This document shows, one piece after another, positions 28,646-37,078 of a DNA stretch of 64,000 nt (the stretch's first letter is position 1; each line of letters begins with the position of its first letter). This DNA is from Stenotrophomonas sp. Iso1 (GTDB lineage Bacteria; Pseudomonadota; Gammaproteobacteria; Xanthomonadales; Xanthomonadaceae): contig NZ_JAODBT010000002.1 in assembly GCF_027497995.1 (NCBI RefSeq), positions 744,001 through 808,000 on the forward strand, in the 5' to 3' direction. Both the position numbers and the translations under genes were made by a program. The notes below the pieces were generated by a model, which saw only the letters and a list, made by a program, of their open reading frames with translations, made no database searches and had not been told where the DNA came from.

Positions 28646-31600
28646 ATGACTTCAATCATGGAAGGCAATGCCTCGCGTGGCAGCTTCGCAGTGGCTGCCA
28701 ATAATTACACCCCGGCCATTGAGGCTGTGTTGGACGACCAGGGAGCCAAGCAGGGCGTCATCGAGAACGGTGGATATACCGACGATGGCCGGCCAGAGAT
28801 CACTGGCAAGGCAGCTGCAGGCGTTGTGGTACACATCTACAACAATTCGGAGCTGATGGGCCGCGTGACGGCGGATGCGAATGGAGAATGGTCATTCATT
28901 CCACGTTTGCCGCTGGTGGATGGCGAGCACGTTATCTCCATTATTCATGAGTACGCTGACGGCGGGGTTAGTGATGTTTCCGCGCCCTATGTGATTCTCG
29001 TGGACAAGGTGTCCCCGGACACGCCGATCATCCTGGGCATGGTGGACGATGAAGGTCGCATTACGGGTGCGATTTCCCACGGGAGCATCACCGACGACAA
29101 CCAACCAACGATTGATGGCACTGCCGAAGCAAACGCGACGGTTATTGTTTACGACAAGGGCTATGAGATTGGCCGTGCGCAGGCCGATGCCACAGGCAAG
29201 TGGAGCTTCACGCCGGAGCCGCCGCTGGCGGATGGCACGCATATTCTGGAATACATGGCGGTCGACCAAGCCGGTAATCAGAGTGAAAAATCCGGGTCGG
29301 TTGAAATCTTCGTGGATACGCGCCCGGAATTGGTCAATATTCATGTTGCTGAGGACGACGTCGGCAGCATCACCGGCATTCTGTTGTCGGGCAGTTCCAC
29401 CGACGATGAACTGCCAACGTTGCATGGTGCCGCGACCGCCGGCGGTATCGTTAAAATCTACGAAGGTTCGTTGCTGCTAGGTCAAACCACGGCAGGTGTG
29501 GATGGCCGCTGGTCGTTCACGCCCACAACCGCGTTGAGCGAAGGTCCGCATGCGCTGCAGGCCACGGTGACGCTGGTTGCAAAGGGTGAGAGCGAACGCT
29601 CTCCGAGTTTCAATCTGGTTGTTGATTTGAGCGCGCCTGATGCACCTGTCATCGTGGAGATCATCGACAACGAGGGTAGCCAACAGGGTGTGCTGGCCAA
29701 CGGTGCCGCTACCGACGACGGCACTCCGCTTCTGGTCGGTAAGGCCGAGGCCGGTAGTATTGTGCGCATTTACGACAATGGAATTCTGCTAGGTAGCGCG
29801 GTAGCGGACGCTGATGGTAAATGGAGCCACACGCCACTCACACCATTGATTGATGGCGAACATGCGTTCACCGCAGTGGCAGAAGACCCAGCGGGTAATG
29901 CCAGTGCGCCATCGAATGTGTATGAGGTGGTGGTTGACACCACGCCGCCTGGGAAGCCGATCATCGTTAGCGTTTACGACGATGCAGGCCGGACCACCGG
30001 CGAAATTGTAGATGGCGCGACAACCGACGATACCAAGCCGACGATCAGTGGTACCGCGGAGGCCGGGAGCGTCGTTGTCATCATGGACAACGGTACGGAG
30101 ATCGGCCGCGCACCGGTGGATACCGATGGCAAGTGGAGTTTCGAGCCGAGCCAGCCGTTGAATTGGGGCGGGCACGCATTGACGGTGGAAGCTATTGATG
30201 CGGTGGGGAACATCAGCGTGCCGTCTGAGGCGTTCAACTTAACACTTGAAACCAGCGGTGATGATTACGTTGATCTTGCCGGCAGCAATAATCCCATCAG
30301 CGTGACGTTCGTCGCCGACGTTTCTGGCAGCATGGCAGGGGTCGGAATCACACAGCTGAAAGCGTCGCTGATAGCGCTGGTAGATGCGTATGCCGCGCTG
30401 GGCGCACCAACAACCTTCAACCTCATCGCGTTCGCCAGCGCCGCATCCAACAAGGGAACGTTCACTTTCAACAGTGCGAGCGATACCTCATACCTGCAGC
30501 TGATCAGCGCCATCAATCAGCTTACGGCGAGCGGTGGAACGAATATCGGAACTGGCCTGGTCATGGCCACCAACCTGATCAAGCAGGAATACATCGCTGC
30601 GGGTGCCGATCCGTACATGTCCAAGCAGGTGTTCCTGCTGTCCGATGGAAACACGACAGCGCCCGACATCGCGACATGGAAAGCCGCCATGAACGACCCG
30701 GACGGCAATCCGGCGACCAATAATCCGGTCGAAGTCACAAGCATTGGGCTTGGCAGTCACGTGAATTACGTGCATCTGGACGGAGCTTCCAGCAGTGGTA
30801 CCTCGATCAGGACGCCCAATCCGGAAGACTTGAAGGATGTGGTGCTCCAGAACATGTTCGTGACGTTTGCGGAAGGCAACCTTCTTGAGAACGACGTACA
30901 GGTGGAAATGGATTCCGGTGCCGGGTTGAGCCAGATTGTCTTGGGTAATGAAGTATTCAAGATCAATGGCCTGAACCAGTTGGAAGTGAGTAACGTCAGC
31001 GGCAAAGTGGTGGCCTCCTATGACGCAGCAACCGGCTTGCTGGCTTTGAAGACGGATGTCGGCTTGCTGGGCGTGTACATGAAGAGCTCGGCAGGGCACG
31101 CAGCGGGCGATTACAGCTTCCGTGGCTACGAGAACACGAAGATTCACCTGGATGACAGCGTCGACTATGTCTACGACTACACCGCCGTCAATAGCAAAGG
31201 TGAGAGCCAGGTTTCCAGCCTGCACATTCTGGGCAAGGTTCAGACGATTGGAGCGGATTCGCTCACGATCACCAGCATGGGCAAGGATACGGGCGCGAGT
31301 GCCACCAGCGATTTCATTACCGCTGATGGAAGTGCGGGGAGACTGATCACGGGCACTGTCAATGGCGTCCTCGCCCATGGCTTGATTGTCCAGGTATCCA
31401 CGGACGGTGGTACCACTTGGCATGATGTCAAACTGGTGGGTAAGCAATGGGGCTTTGTCGACCTGGACACGCATCAAGGTGACTGGGCAATCCAGACGCG
31501 TATCGCCGATGCCGGTGGCAAGAACAGTGGTGTGTTGACCAGTCAGGCGGTGACGTTGGTCGAGGCAGGTGGTGCTCCGAGCATCGTCCGTGTCCCGGAC

Positions 31601-33190
31601 GCTGAAGGCTTGTACACGGCAGCAAAGGCGCAGGATGGTTCGCAGATATTGCTGTCGCTGACCGGTACGGGCGCCGAGGCGGGCGATACCGTGCACATAC
31701 AGTGGGGCAGCACTACCTACGACCAGACGCTGACGCAGTTGGATATCAACTCCGGGCTTGCCACTATCGATGTGCCCAAGGCAGCCACTTATACGATTCA
31801 GGGCGCGACCAAGGACTTCTCGGTAACCGCACAGATCATCAGCACGAGTGGTGCTATCGGCCCGTTGTCCAGTCCCTATGAAGTCGTTGGCACACCCACC
31901 AAGGCGAATGTGGCCGATACGCTGCAGTTGAACCCAGTGAACAATGAGTATGCCGGTGCAGGGTTCAAAGTCACGACCACGGCTAGCCTCACCAAAACCG
32001 CGCTCACCACAGCCTCACTGGCTGGCCTGACGTTGAGCGGGGGCTACCAGCCCGAGGCCACCTTTACGATGGACAAGCCGGCGAGTTACTTCACGCTGCG
32101 CCTAACGGGTACTGACAACGCGCTTGGCGCGCGGATCCAGGTATTCGATGTGAAGGGTAATCTGATCCATTCGGAGTTCTTCGTTGGTGGCACGGATGCA
32201 AGGCATACCAAGGTGTTCTCCTTTACATCGGCGGATGCGGTCGACATCGGTTCGTTCAAGGTCGTGACGTTGGGTTCCAGCGTCACCTTGGATGCCTTTC
32301 GCCAGACCGTGGTTACCCACACGGCGGAAACCCGCGATCCGAACCTGATCGACTATGCGACGGAAAGCTTCATGGGAAGCGCTGGTAATGATGTGGTATC
32401 GCTGGCTATCACTTCGGCAACCTATTTCAACCAGCTATCAGCGGGTATTCACGGTGGTGCGGGTGTCGATACGCTCAAGCTGATCGGGGCCAACCATCAG
32501 CTCAATCTGGCTACAGCGGGAAACAAGGTCAGTTCGATGGAAATCATCGACATCACCGGCACCGGCAACAACACACTGACACTTGGATTGTCGCAGGTGC
32601 TGGAAAACGGCAGTGTCGACGCATTCTATAGCGGCGACAAAAGTCGGGTGCAGATGTTGGTCACCGGCAATGCGGGTGACAAGGTGAACCTCAGTGACCT
32701 GCTGGCCAACGGCAACGACTTTGGGGATTGGGTGAAGGCATCGGCTGTGATCGTCAACGGTCTGGCATATGACTCTTATCAGCATTCGTCGCTAGGTGCA
32801 GAGCTACTGGTTCAGCTCGGTGTGACGGTGACTGTCACAAATTCTGCAGTCGTTGGCGTAGGCAGTAGTTACGGTACCGACGGGGCCGCCAGCGCCGCAC
32901 AACCTGTCGACGGTGCAATGCTGACACTGAATCTGTCGCAGGTAATGAAGGACGGTGGTGTGGATCTATTCCACGAAGACGGTCAGAGCCGCATCCAGAT
33001 GATGGTCAACGGGAAGGCTGGCGACAGTATCAACCTGGACGACTTGCTCGCGGATGGCGTGACCGACCTGGGCGACTGGGCGGTGCATGGAAGCCATGCC
33101 GTCGATGGTATTGCGTACGCCGTGTATCAGCACTCGGGAGCCAATGCTGAGTTGCTGGTGCAGGAACCGGTGACAGTCAATCTGATCTAA
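28646..33190 (+). CDS. Giant adhesin 4: five Ig repeats, VWA domain, doubled secretion module
   Basis: 1514 residues, collinear with adhesin 3 throughout and clearly its duplicate: five Ig-like repeats (about 25-540), a VWA domain with MIDAS DVSGSM near residue 557 and LLSDGNTT, the same ~500-residue unassigned region, a degenerate RTX-like GSAGND...GGAGVDTLKL segment, and two C-terminal secretion modules (about 1309-1400 and 1425-1514) ending VTVNLI. The start ATG 28646 follows TCTCTAAA, echoing TCTAGAA before adhesins 1 and 3; no good ribosome site. The divergence is spread along the whole gene, so the duplication is not very recent. Likely a surface or biofilm-matrix adhesin exported by the type I system. 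Confidence 0.9.
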   Translation: MTSIMEGNASRGSFAVAANNYTPAIEAVLDDQGAKQGVIENGGYTDDGRPEITGKAAAGVVVHIYNNSELMGRVTADANGEWSFIPRLPLVDGEHVISIIHEYADGGVSDVSAPYVILVDKVSPDTPIILGMVDDEGRITGAISHGSITDDNQPTIDGTAEANATVIVYDKGYEIGRAQADATGKWSFTPEPPLADGTHILEYMAVDQAGNQSEKSGSVEIFVDTRPELVNIHVAEDDVGSITGILLSGSSTDDELPTLHGAATAGGIVKIYEGSLLLGQTTAGVDGRWSFTPTTALSEGPHALQATVTLVAKGESERSPSFNLVVDLSAPDAPVIVEIIDNEGSQQGVLANGAATDDGTPLLVGKAEAGSIVRIYDNGILLGSAVADADGKWSHTPLTPLIDGEHAFTAVAEDPAGNASAPSNVYEVVVDTTPPGKPIIVSVYDDAGRTTGEIVDGATTDDTKPTISGTAEAGSVVVIMDNGTEIGRAPVDTDGKWSFEPSQPLNWGGHALTVEAIDAVGNISVPSEAFNLTLETSGDDYVDLAGSNNPISVTFVADVSGSMAGVGITQLKASLIALVDAYAALGAPTTFNLIAFASAASNKGTFTFNSASDTSYLQLISAINQLTASGGTNIGTGLVMATNLIKQEYIAAGADPYMSKQVFLLSDGNTTAPDIATWKAAMNDPDGNPATNNPVEVTSIGLGSHVNYVHLDGASSSGTSIRTPNPEDLKDVVLQNMFVTFAEGNLLENDVQVEMDSGAGLSQIVLGNEVFKINGLNQLEVSNVSGKVVASYDAATGLLALKTDVGLLGVYMKSSAGHAAGDYSFRGYENTKIHLDDSVDYVYDYTAVNSKGESQVSSLHILGKVQTIGADSLTITSMGKDTGASATSDFITADGSAGRLITGTVNGVLAHGLIVQVSTDGGTTWHDVKLVGKQWGFVDLDTHQGDWAIQTRIADAGGKNSGVLTSQAVTLVEAGGAPSIVRVPDAEGLYTAAKAQDGSQILLSLTGTGAEAGDTVHIQWGSTTYDQTLTQLDINSGLATIDVPKAATYTIQGATKDFSVTAQIISTSGAIGPLSSPYEVVGTPTKANVADTLQLNPVNNEYAGAGFKVTTTASLTKTALTTASLAGLTLSGGYQPEATFTMDKPASYFTLRLTGTDNALGARIQVFDVKGNLIHSEFFVGGTDARHTKVFSFTSADAVDIGSFKVVTLGSSVTLDAFRQTVVTHTAETRDPNLIDYATESFMGSAGNDVVSLAITSATYFNQLSAGIHGGAGVDTLKLIGANHQLNLATAGNKVSSMEIIDITGTGNNTLTLGLSQVLENGSVDAFYSGDKSRVQMLVTGNAGDKVNLSDLLANGNDFGDWVKASAVIVNGLAYDSYQHSSLGAELLVQLGVTVTVTNSAVVGVGSSYGTDGAASAAQPVDGAMLTLNLSQVMKDGGVDLFHEDGQSRIQMMVNGKAGDSINLDDLLADGVTDLGDWAVHGSHAVDGIAYAVYQHSGANAELLVQEPVTVNLI

Positions 33191-33206
33191 CCCAGGGAAG
33201 TGCGTG

Positions 33207-33239
33207 AGGTGGCAGTCGTGTCGATGGCGACTGCCACCT
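33207..33239 (+). terminator. Hairpin after adhesin 4
   Basis: Perfect 12-bp stem AGGTGGCAGTCG/CGACTGCCACCT with a 9-base loop at 33207-33239, 16 bp after the stop. No T run. Confidence 0.65.
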
Positions 33240-33600
33240 GGCTGGACTGAGTATCAAGATGGTCTCGTGCCCTGAGCAACCGCTTCTTTCTGGAACCCCA
33301 AAGGTCTGTGAACTTTGGGCGGGGTATGCGCGTATGTGTACCGGCGGGCGCATCTATGGCCTGAAAACCTCCTTCGCTGCCGTGTCCATCGGCGACTCAG
33401 GGGTGCGCGGAAGACTCGCTCAATCGGAGGGTGGCCGGTGGGATGCATGCAATTGCATGTGCCTCGCTGTCGTTCTGTTTCGCCTGTAGCGCAGCCGCTT
33501 CGGCTCACCTGCGCCAGACACGTGAAGTGCGTGCTGGGAATGTCGGTGAATGTCACTCAGCCATATCCGCTGCCTCGGGCCGCAACTTTGAGACTTTCCC
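33240..33600. other. Intergenic region after adhesin 4
   Basis: About 360 bp. A frame from ATG 33443 begins with a secretion-signal-like stretch (MHAIACASLSFCFACSAAASA) after a distant GGAGG, but it runs through the next leader element and shows no family features, so it was not accepted. Nothing else is evident. Confidence 0.35.
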
Positions 33601-33631
33601 TATGTACTGCGGAGCCGGCTGTCGGAATACT
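33601..33631 (+). promoter_or_regulatory. Bipartite leader element without a giant gene
   Basis: TATGTAC (33601-33607), 16-bp gap, GGAATACT (33624-33631) then CGCCGC. It is the best-preserved copy, yet the next start codon at the usual distance (ATG 33733, 102 bp on) opens only a 93-codon frame, and the next firm gene is the OmpA-like gene at 34124. Confidence 0.5.
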
Positions 33632-33732
33632 CGCCGCAACGATAGACCGACCGCGCGCAGTTCGATTTCCGTCTTCACATTTCAGGAGATATTCCCGGAA
33701 AGGTTGACTCAACCAAGCTGGCGTTTCCGACA

Positions 33733-34014
33733 ATGAATGCACTATTTCCACGTTGCCAATGCCGCATTTTTTGGACGTCACTGGGCAAGAGATCGCTGCG
33801 TGGCAAGCCACGACACGCGGATGCAGTTGGCAGTGATGCGTCGCGTCGCCGTATTGGCAAGTTTGCAATCACTTTCGGGGAAAACGACGGCAGAGCATGC
33901 CGCTCTTTGTTGACGCGATGGAGCACGCAGCGTCTTCAACGAAATCCCCCGGAGCCTGCTTTGGAAGGTAGTGCTGATGCTGTGTTGACGGTTCCGCTGG
34001 AAATGCCTATCTGA
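33733..34014 (+). CDS. Possible 93-residue protein after an intact leader element
   Basis: ATG 33733 opens a 93-codon frame (MNALFPRCQCRIFWTSLGKR...), ending TGA at 34012 followed by ACGCG, the same bases that follow the stops of adhesins 2 and 3. A hairpin (34025-34054) comes 10 bp later. The layout of leader, gap, start, stop and hairpin thus copies the adhesin genes on a miniature scale. The basic, Arg-rich protein has no recognised family and no signal peptide. It may be the remnant of a deleted adhesin gene, a small functional gene, or chance. Confidence 0.3.
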   Translation: MNALFPRCQCRIFWTSLGKRSLRGKPRHADAVGSDASRRRIGKFAITFGENDGRACRSLLTRWSTQRLQRNPPEPALEGSADAVLTVPLEMPI

Positions 34015-34024
34015 CGCGAAACAT

Positions 34025-34054
34025 GTGACGACTGGGTGGGACGCCGGTCGTCAC
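34025..34054 (+). terminator. Hairpin before OmpA-like gene 1
   Basis: 8-bp perfect stem GTGACGAC/GTCGTCAC (34025-34032, 34047-34054) with a 14-base loop; no T run. Position mirrors the hairpins after the adhesin genes. Confidence 0.45.
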
Positions 34055-34123
34055 GCATTGTTGTGCCCACTTCAACTCGTACCCGTGATCAGGGTGCTTT
34101 GTCACCCCGAGAGAGACTTATCA

Positions 34124-35032
34124 ATGTTCTTGAAAATCAACGTTTCGAAGCTGACATCCGTATTCCTTGCCACCCTCATGCTGTCGCTAATTGCTGTGAG
34201 CGCGCATGCGGCCGTGTTGCAGTCGGCATTCGGTGATGACTACCAGGCAGTTCCGGCGGTGGGAGTGACACAAAGCCAGGTTGTGTATTACCGCCTGGGT
34301 ACACCTGGACAGAAGGCGGAGCCTTCATTTGTCTACATCGACAAGGAATTCCACACAGGTCTGTTGCCGGGCGGATACACCGTGTTCTGTCTCGCGCCGG
34401 GGCGTCACGGCTTGAGTGCAGTAGTGGACGATGCTCCGCGTTATGGCGGCAAACGCGTGCAACCAGGCGTGCGATTGGTGCCGGGAAAAACCCAGTTCAT
34501 TCGCGTGAACGAGGCTGGGAGTCTGGAGCCTCAGCTTGTGGCCCGCGAGACGGCCGAACAGGAGTTGGCGGGTGCTCGCCGACAGGTGCACGTGCTGTCA
34601 CGGGCCGCAGTGCAGTCGTGTGAGTACGTGGCGCAGCCGGAAGTGCAGAGCTACACGCTTTCCGGCGACGTGCTCTTCGGATTTGGCAAGTCGGCTTATG
34701 GCGATATTCGAGAAGAAGGCCGCAAGGCGTTCTCCGAGTTGCTGCACAAGTTGGGCAACGACAATCTGCAAGTGAACCAGATTGAAGTTGTGGGCCATAC
34801 CGATCCGATTGGCAGCATTCCCTACAACGATGCGCTGGGGCTGCGACGTGCACAGACAGTACGTCAGCTTCTGATCGATAGCGGCGTCACGCCGCAGCAC
34901 ATCAACGCCCGTTCCGAAGGCAGTCGCCAGCTGGTGACCCATGGTTGTTCCGGTGATCGTGCCGCGCAGATTGCCTGCCATGCACCTGACCGGCGCGTGG
35001 TGGTGGAAGTCACCGCGAGCGGCGAGAAGTAA
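34124..35032 (+). CDS. OmpA-family secreted/outer-membrane protein 1
   Basis: 302 residues. Signal peptide with cleavage after AHA (residue 29). The N-terminal part (30-175) is not a classical OmpA barrel: it holds the family-specific block LPGGYTVFCLAPGRHGLSAVVDDAPRY that is shared with the next gene. The C-terminal OmpA-like peptidoglycan-binding domain (about 185-298) shows GHTDPIGSIPYNDALGLRRAQ and four cysteines likely to pair. ATG 34124 follows GAGAGA. It sits between the adhesins and a paralogue in the same direction, so it may help hold or present the adhesins at the envelope; that role is inferred. Family call for the C-terminal domain is firm. Confidence 0.9.
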   Translation: MFLKINVSKLTSVFLATLMLSLIAVSAHAAVLQSAFGDDYQAVPAVGVTQSQVVYYRLGTPGQKAEPSFVYIDKEFHTGLLPGGYTVFCLAPGRHGLSAVVDDAPRYGGKRVQPGVRLVPGKTQFIRVNEAGSLEPQLVARETAEQELAGARRQVHVLSRAAVQSCEYVAQPEVQSYTLSGDVLFGFGKSAYGDIREEGRKAFSELLHKLGNDNLQVNQIEVVGHTDPIGSIPYNDALGLRRAQTVRQLLIDSGVTPQHINARSEGSRQLVTHGCSGDRAAQIACHAPDRRVVVEVTASGEK

Positions 35033-35073
35033 CTGTCTGACATACGTAGCGATGCCTCAGGTATCGCCAAACT

Positions 35074-35098
35074 GCCCGCCTGCGTGAAGCAGGTGGGC
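35074..35098 (+). other. Intergenic hairpin between the OmpA-like genes
   Basis: 10-bp stem GCCCGCCTGC/GCAGGTGGGC (one G-T pair) with a 5-base loop in the 100-bp gap, without a T run. It could attenuate transcription or stabilise the upstream message. Confidence 0.45.
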
Positions 35099-35132
35099 GC
35101 AGGCAATTTAATGAAATGCAAGCAGGTGATTC

Positions 35133-36077
35133 ATGTTCCGGAGTAGCAGATTGATGCGTTCTGCAGTGATGGCATGGGGGCGTTGCCTCTCAGTTTTGCC
35201 GGTGTTCCTGTTGGCGGGAATCCCCGCATCCGGTGCCGCCCTGGCCGTGGCAGATGGAGCATTCGGTGGACATTTCACCGAAAGCGCCCGGGTTGGTGAA
35301 GACCAAGCGCAGGTCATTTACTACCGCGCTGCCGATGCGTTGGCAGCAGGTGCTGCTAACGTCTATCTCGATCAAGAGCTGGTGACGGCATTGAAGCCAG
35401 GCGGCTACACCGTATTCTGCCTGACCCCGGGAAGGCACACGCTGGGAGCCTACCTGGACGACGCGCCCGACTACTCCGGCAAGACGCGCGAGCTGTATGC
35501 AGCGGCATTCAAGGCAGGGGCTACTTACTACCTCAAAGTTCGCGAAGAGGGGTTGAATCAACCCATGCCGGTCAACAAGACCACCGCAGAGGCGGAGCTT
35601 GGAGATACCCGCGAACAGATCCACCTGTTGTCGCGTGCATCGCGTGCCGAACCTTGCCGGTACTACGACTTTCTCGACGACCCGACTTTCTCGGTCCGCG
35701 ATTTCACTGTGCTGGCAGATACCGCCTTCAATGCCCGTGGTGGCATGACTAACGACGGCAGCCGCGCAGTGGCTGCGATCCTGGCCGGATTGGAACAAGT
35801 CAACGCGCAGATCATCCGCGTGGAAGTGGAAGGCCATACCGACCCGATGGGCGCCGGCGCCAATAACCAAGCACAGGCGCAGCGATGGGCCGATGGTGTT
35901 CGTCGTGCGCTGATCGAGCGAGGTGTGCCGCAATCGGTGGTGGTAGCGACCAGCGCAGGTAGCCGGAATCTGGTGCAGCACAGCTGCTACGGAAGCCACG
36001 TCGAGCAGCAGGTATGTTATGCGCCGAATCGACGGGTCATGGTTCGCGTTCAGGTACGCACGGTGAAGGCGCGCTGA
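35133..36077 (+). CDS. OmpA-family secreted/outer-membrane protein 2
   Basis: 314 residues, a tandem paralogue of the preceding gene. Signal peptide in the first ~36 residues (core SVLPVFLLAGIPASGAALA). Shares the KPGGYTVFCLTPGRHTLGAYLDDAPDY block and a downstream TxAEAELxxxREQIHLLSRA segment; C-terminal OmpA-like domain with GHTDPMGAGANNQAQAQRWA. An AGGTGA site precedes ATG 35133. The 100-bp spacing suggests co-transcription with gene 1. Paired, diverged OmpA-like proteins beside a type I adhesin system suggest distinct partners or conditions; this is inference. Confidence 0.9.
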   Translation: MFRSSRLMRSAVMAWGRCLSVLPVFLLAGIPASGAALAVADGAFGGHFTESARVGEDQAQVIYYRAADALAAGAANVYLDQELVTALKPGGYTVFCLTPGRHTLGAYLDDAPDYSGKTRELYAAAFKAGATYYLKVREEGLNQPMPVNKTTAEAELGDTREQIHLLSRASRAEPCRYYDFLDDPTFSVRDFTVLADTAFNARGGMTNDGSRAVAAILAGLEQVNAQIIRVEVEGHTDPMGAGANNQAQAQRWADGVRRALIERGVPQSVVVATSAGSRNLVQHSCYGSHVEQQVCYAPNRRVMVRVQVRTVKAR

Positions 36078-36111
36078 TCAAGTACTCCCATTACCGTCTG
36101 AGCACTATCAA

Positions 36112-36152
36112 ATCAGCTTGCAGGATGCACTGGGTGCGGGGCGCAAGCTGAT
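36112..36152 (+). other. Long-stem hairpin upstream of the response-regulator gene
   Basis: Perfect 10-bp arms ATCAGCTTGC (36112-36121) and GCAAGCTGAT (36143-36152) around a 21-base loop that contains its own TGCAC/GTGCG. Located 35 bp after the OmpA-like gene 2 stop and about 200 bp before the regulator ATG; may end the OmpA transcript or control the two-component operon. Confidence 0.45.
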
Positions 36153-36358
36153 GCGTTGCCGCACCCGTTGCACGATTCGAATGCGCTGGCAGGACCTGAT
36201 GCAACGATGCCGTAAAGCAGTCCTGTGTCAGTGCCGCCAATGGTCACAAGAGGTTGCTCCAAAGCGCTCCGATACACGATTGCGCTGCAGAAGTTTGTAG
36301 TTCCGTTGTCTGCTGTTCGCAAGGTACGCGCATAGCGAAGTTTCAGGATGTCTACGAT

Positions 36359-37060
36359 ATGCGTGTGAAATGGTCCGTCGTGAAGCCGCTGCGAATTTCA
36401 GTGCTGGATGATCATTCGTTGATTCAGTTGGCAATGAAGACGCGGCTTTCGCGTGAAGCGGATTTTGCAGTTGTCGGAATCTATGCCAACAGCAGAGACA
36501 TGTTCGCGCTGATGCCAGCGGTGGCGCCAGATCTATTGATCATGGACTACGTCCTTGCGGATACGGAGATGGACGGTCTGCATCTTCTGGGTCTGATCAG
36601 GCGGCGCTTTCCCGGACTTTGCATCCTGGTGTCGTCTTCGACGGAGAAGCCGTCGCTTGTGAACCTGATGCTGAACGGCGGAGCCAATGGTTTCTTCGGG
36701 AAATCCGAGGACGCGGAACTGTTGATCGATGCAGTACGCAATGTTGCCGCTGGCGAGACCTACGTCTCGCCGGCCTTGCAGCACGCATTGGGGCGATCAC
36801 CGGGCCTGTACATCCCGCAGGACGGTGAACGCATCGAGGATGGGCAGCAGCTGTTGGACCATGCGGCGCTGTCCCCAAGAGAGCGTGAGGTGCTGCGCTG
36901 CTGCCTGGACGGGATGTCTGTTTCGCAGATAGCGCGGAAGTTTCAGCGAAGCACGAAGACCATCAGCGGGCAGAAGCAGTCCGCATATCGAAAGCTGGGT
37001 ATTTGCACCGACGCCGAACTGTTCAAGCTGCAGAGCAGCCTCGTCGTCAATACGCCGTAA
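36359..37060 (+). CDS. LuxR/NarL-family response regulator (BvgA/EvgA-like)
   Basis: 233-residue DNA-binding response regulator. Receiver domain about 10-130 with DDH acidic pocket near residue 17, phospho-acceptor Asp in LLIMDYVLAD (near residue 60) and the conserved lysine in FFGKSED. C-terminal LuxR-type helix-turn-helix about 165-228: LSPREREVLRCCLDGMSVSQIA and RSTKTISGQKQSAYRKLG. ATG 36359 has a modest AGGA about 11 bases upstream; upstream in-frame starts have none. Eighteen bp separate it from the sensor gene, so they form an operon. Orientation and position directly after the adhesin/OmpA genes make those genes candidate targets. Confidence 0.93.
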   Translation: MRVKWSVVKPLRISVLDDHSLIQLAMKTRLSREADFAVVGIYANSRDMFALMPAVAPDLLIMDYVLADTEMDGLHLLGLIRRRFPGLCILVSSSTEKPSLVNLMLNGGANGFFGKSEDAELLIDAVRNVAAGETYVSPALQHALGRSPGLYIPQDGERIEDGQQLLDHAALSPREREVLRCCLDGMSVSQIARKFQRSTKTISGQKQSAYRKLGICTDAELFKLQSSLVVNTP

Positions 37061-37078
37061 AGATGAGGTAGTGCCAAG

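Noticed and set aside
33431-33736. 101-codon frame beginning with a signal-peptide-like stretch
   Set aside because: It runs through the leader element at 33601 and becomes compositionally random after the first 25 residues.
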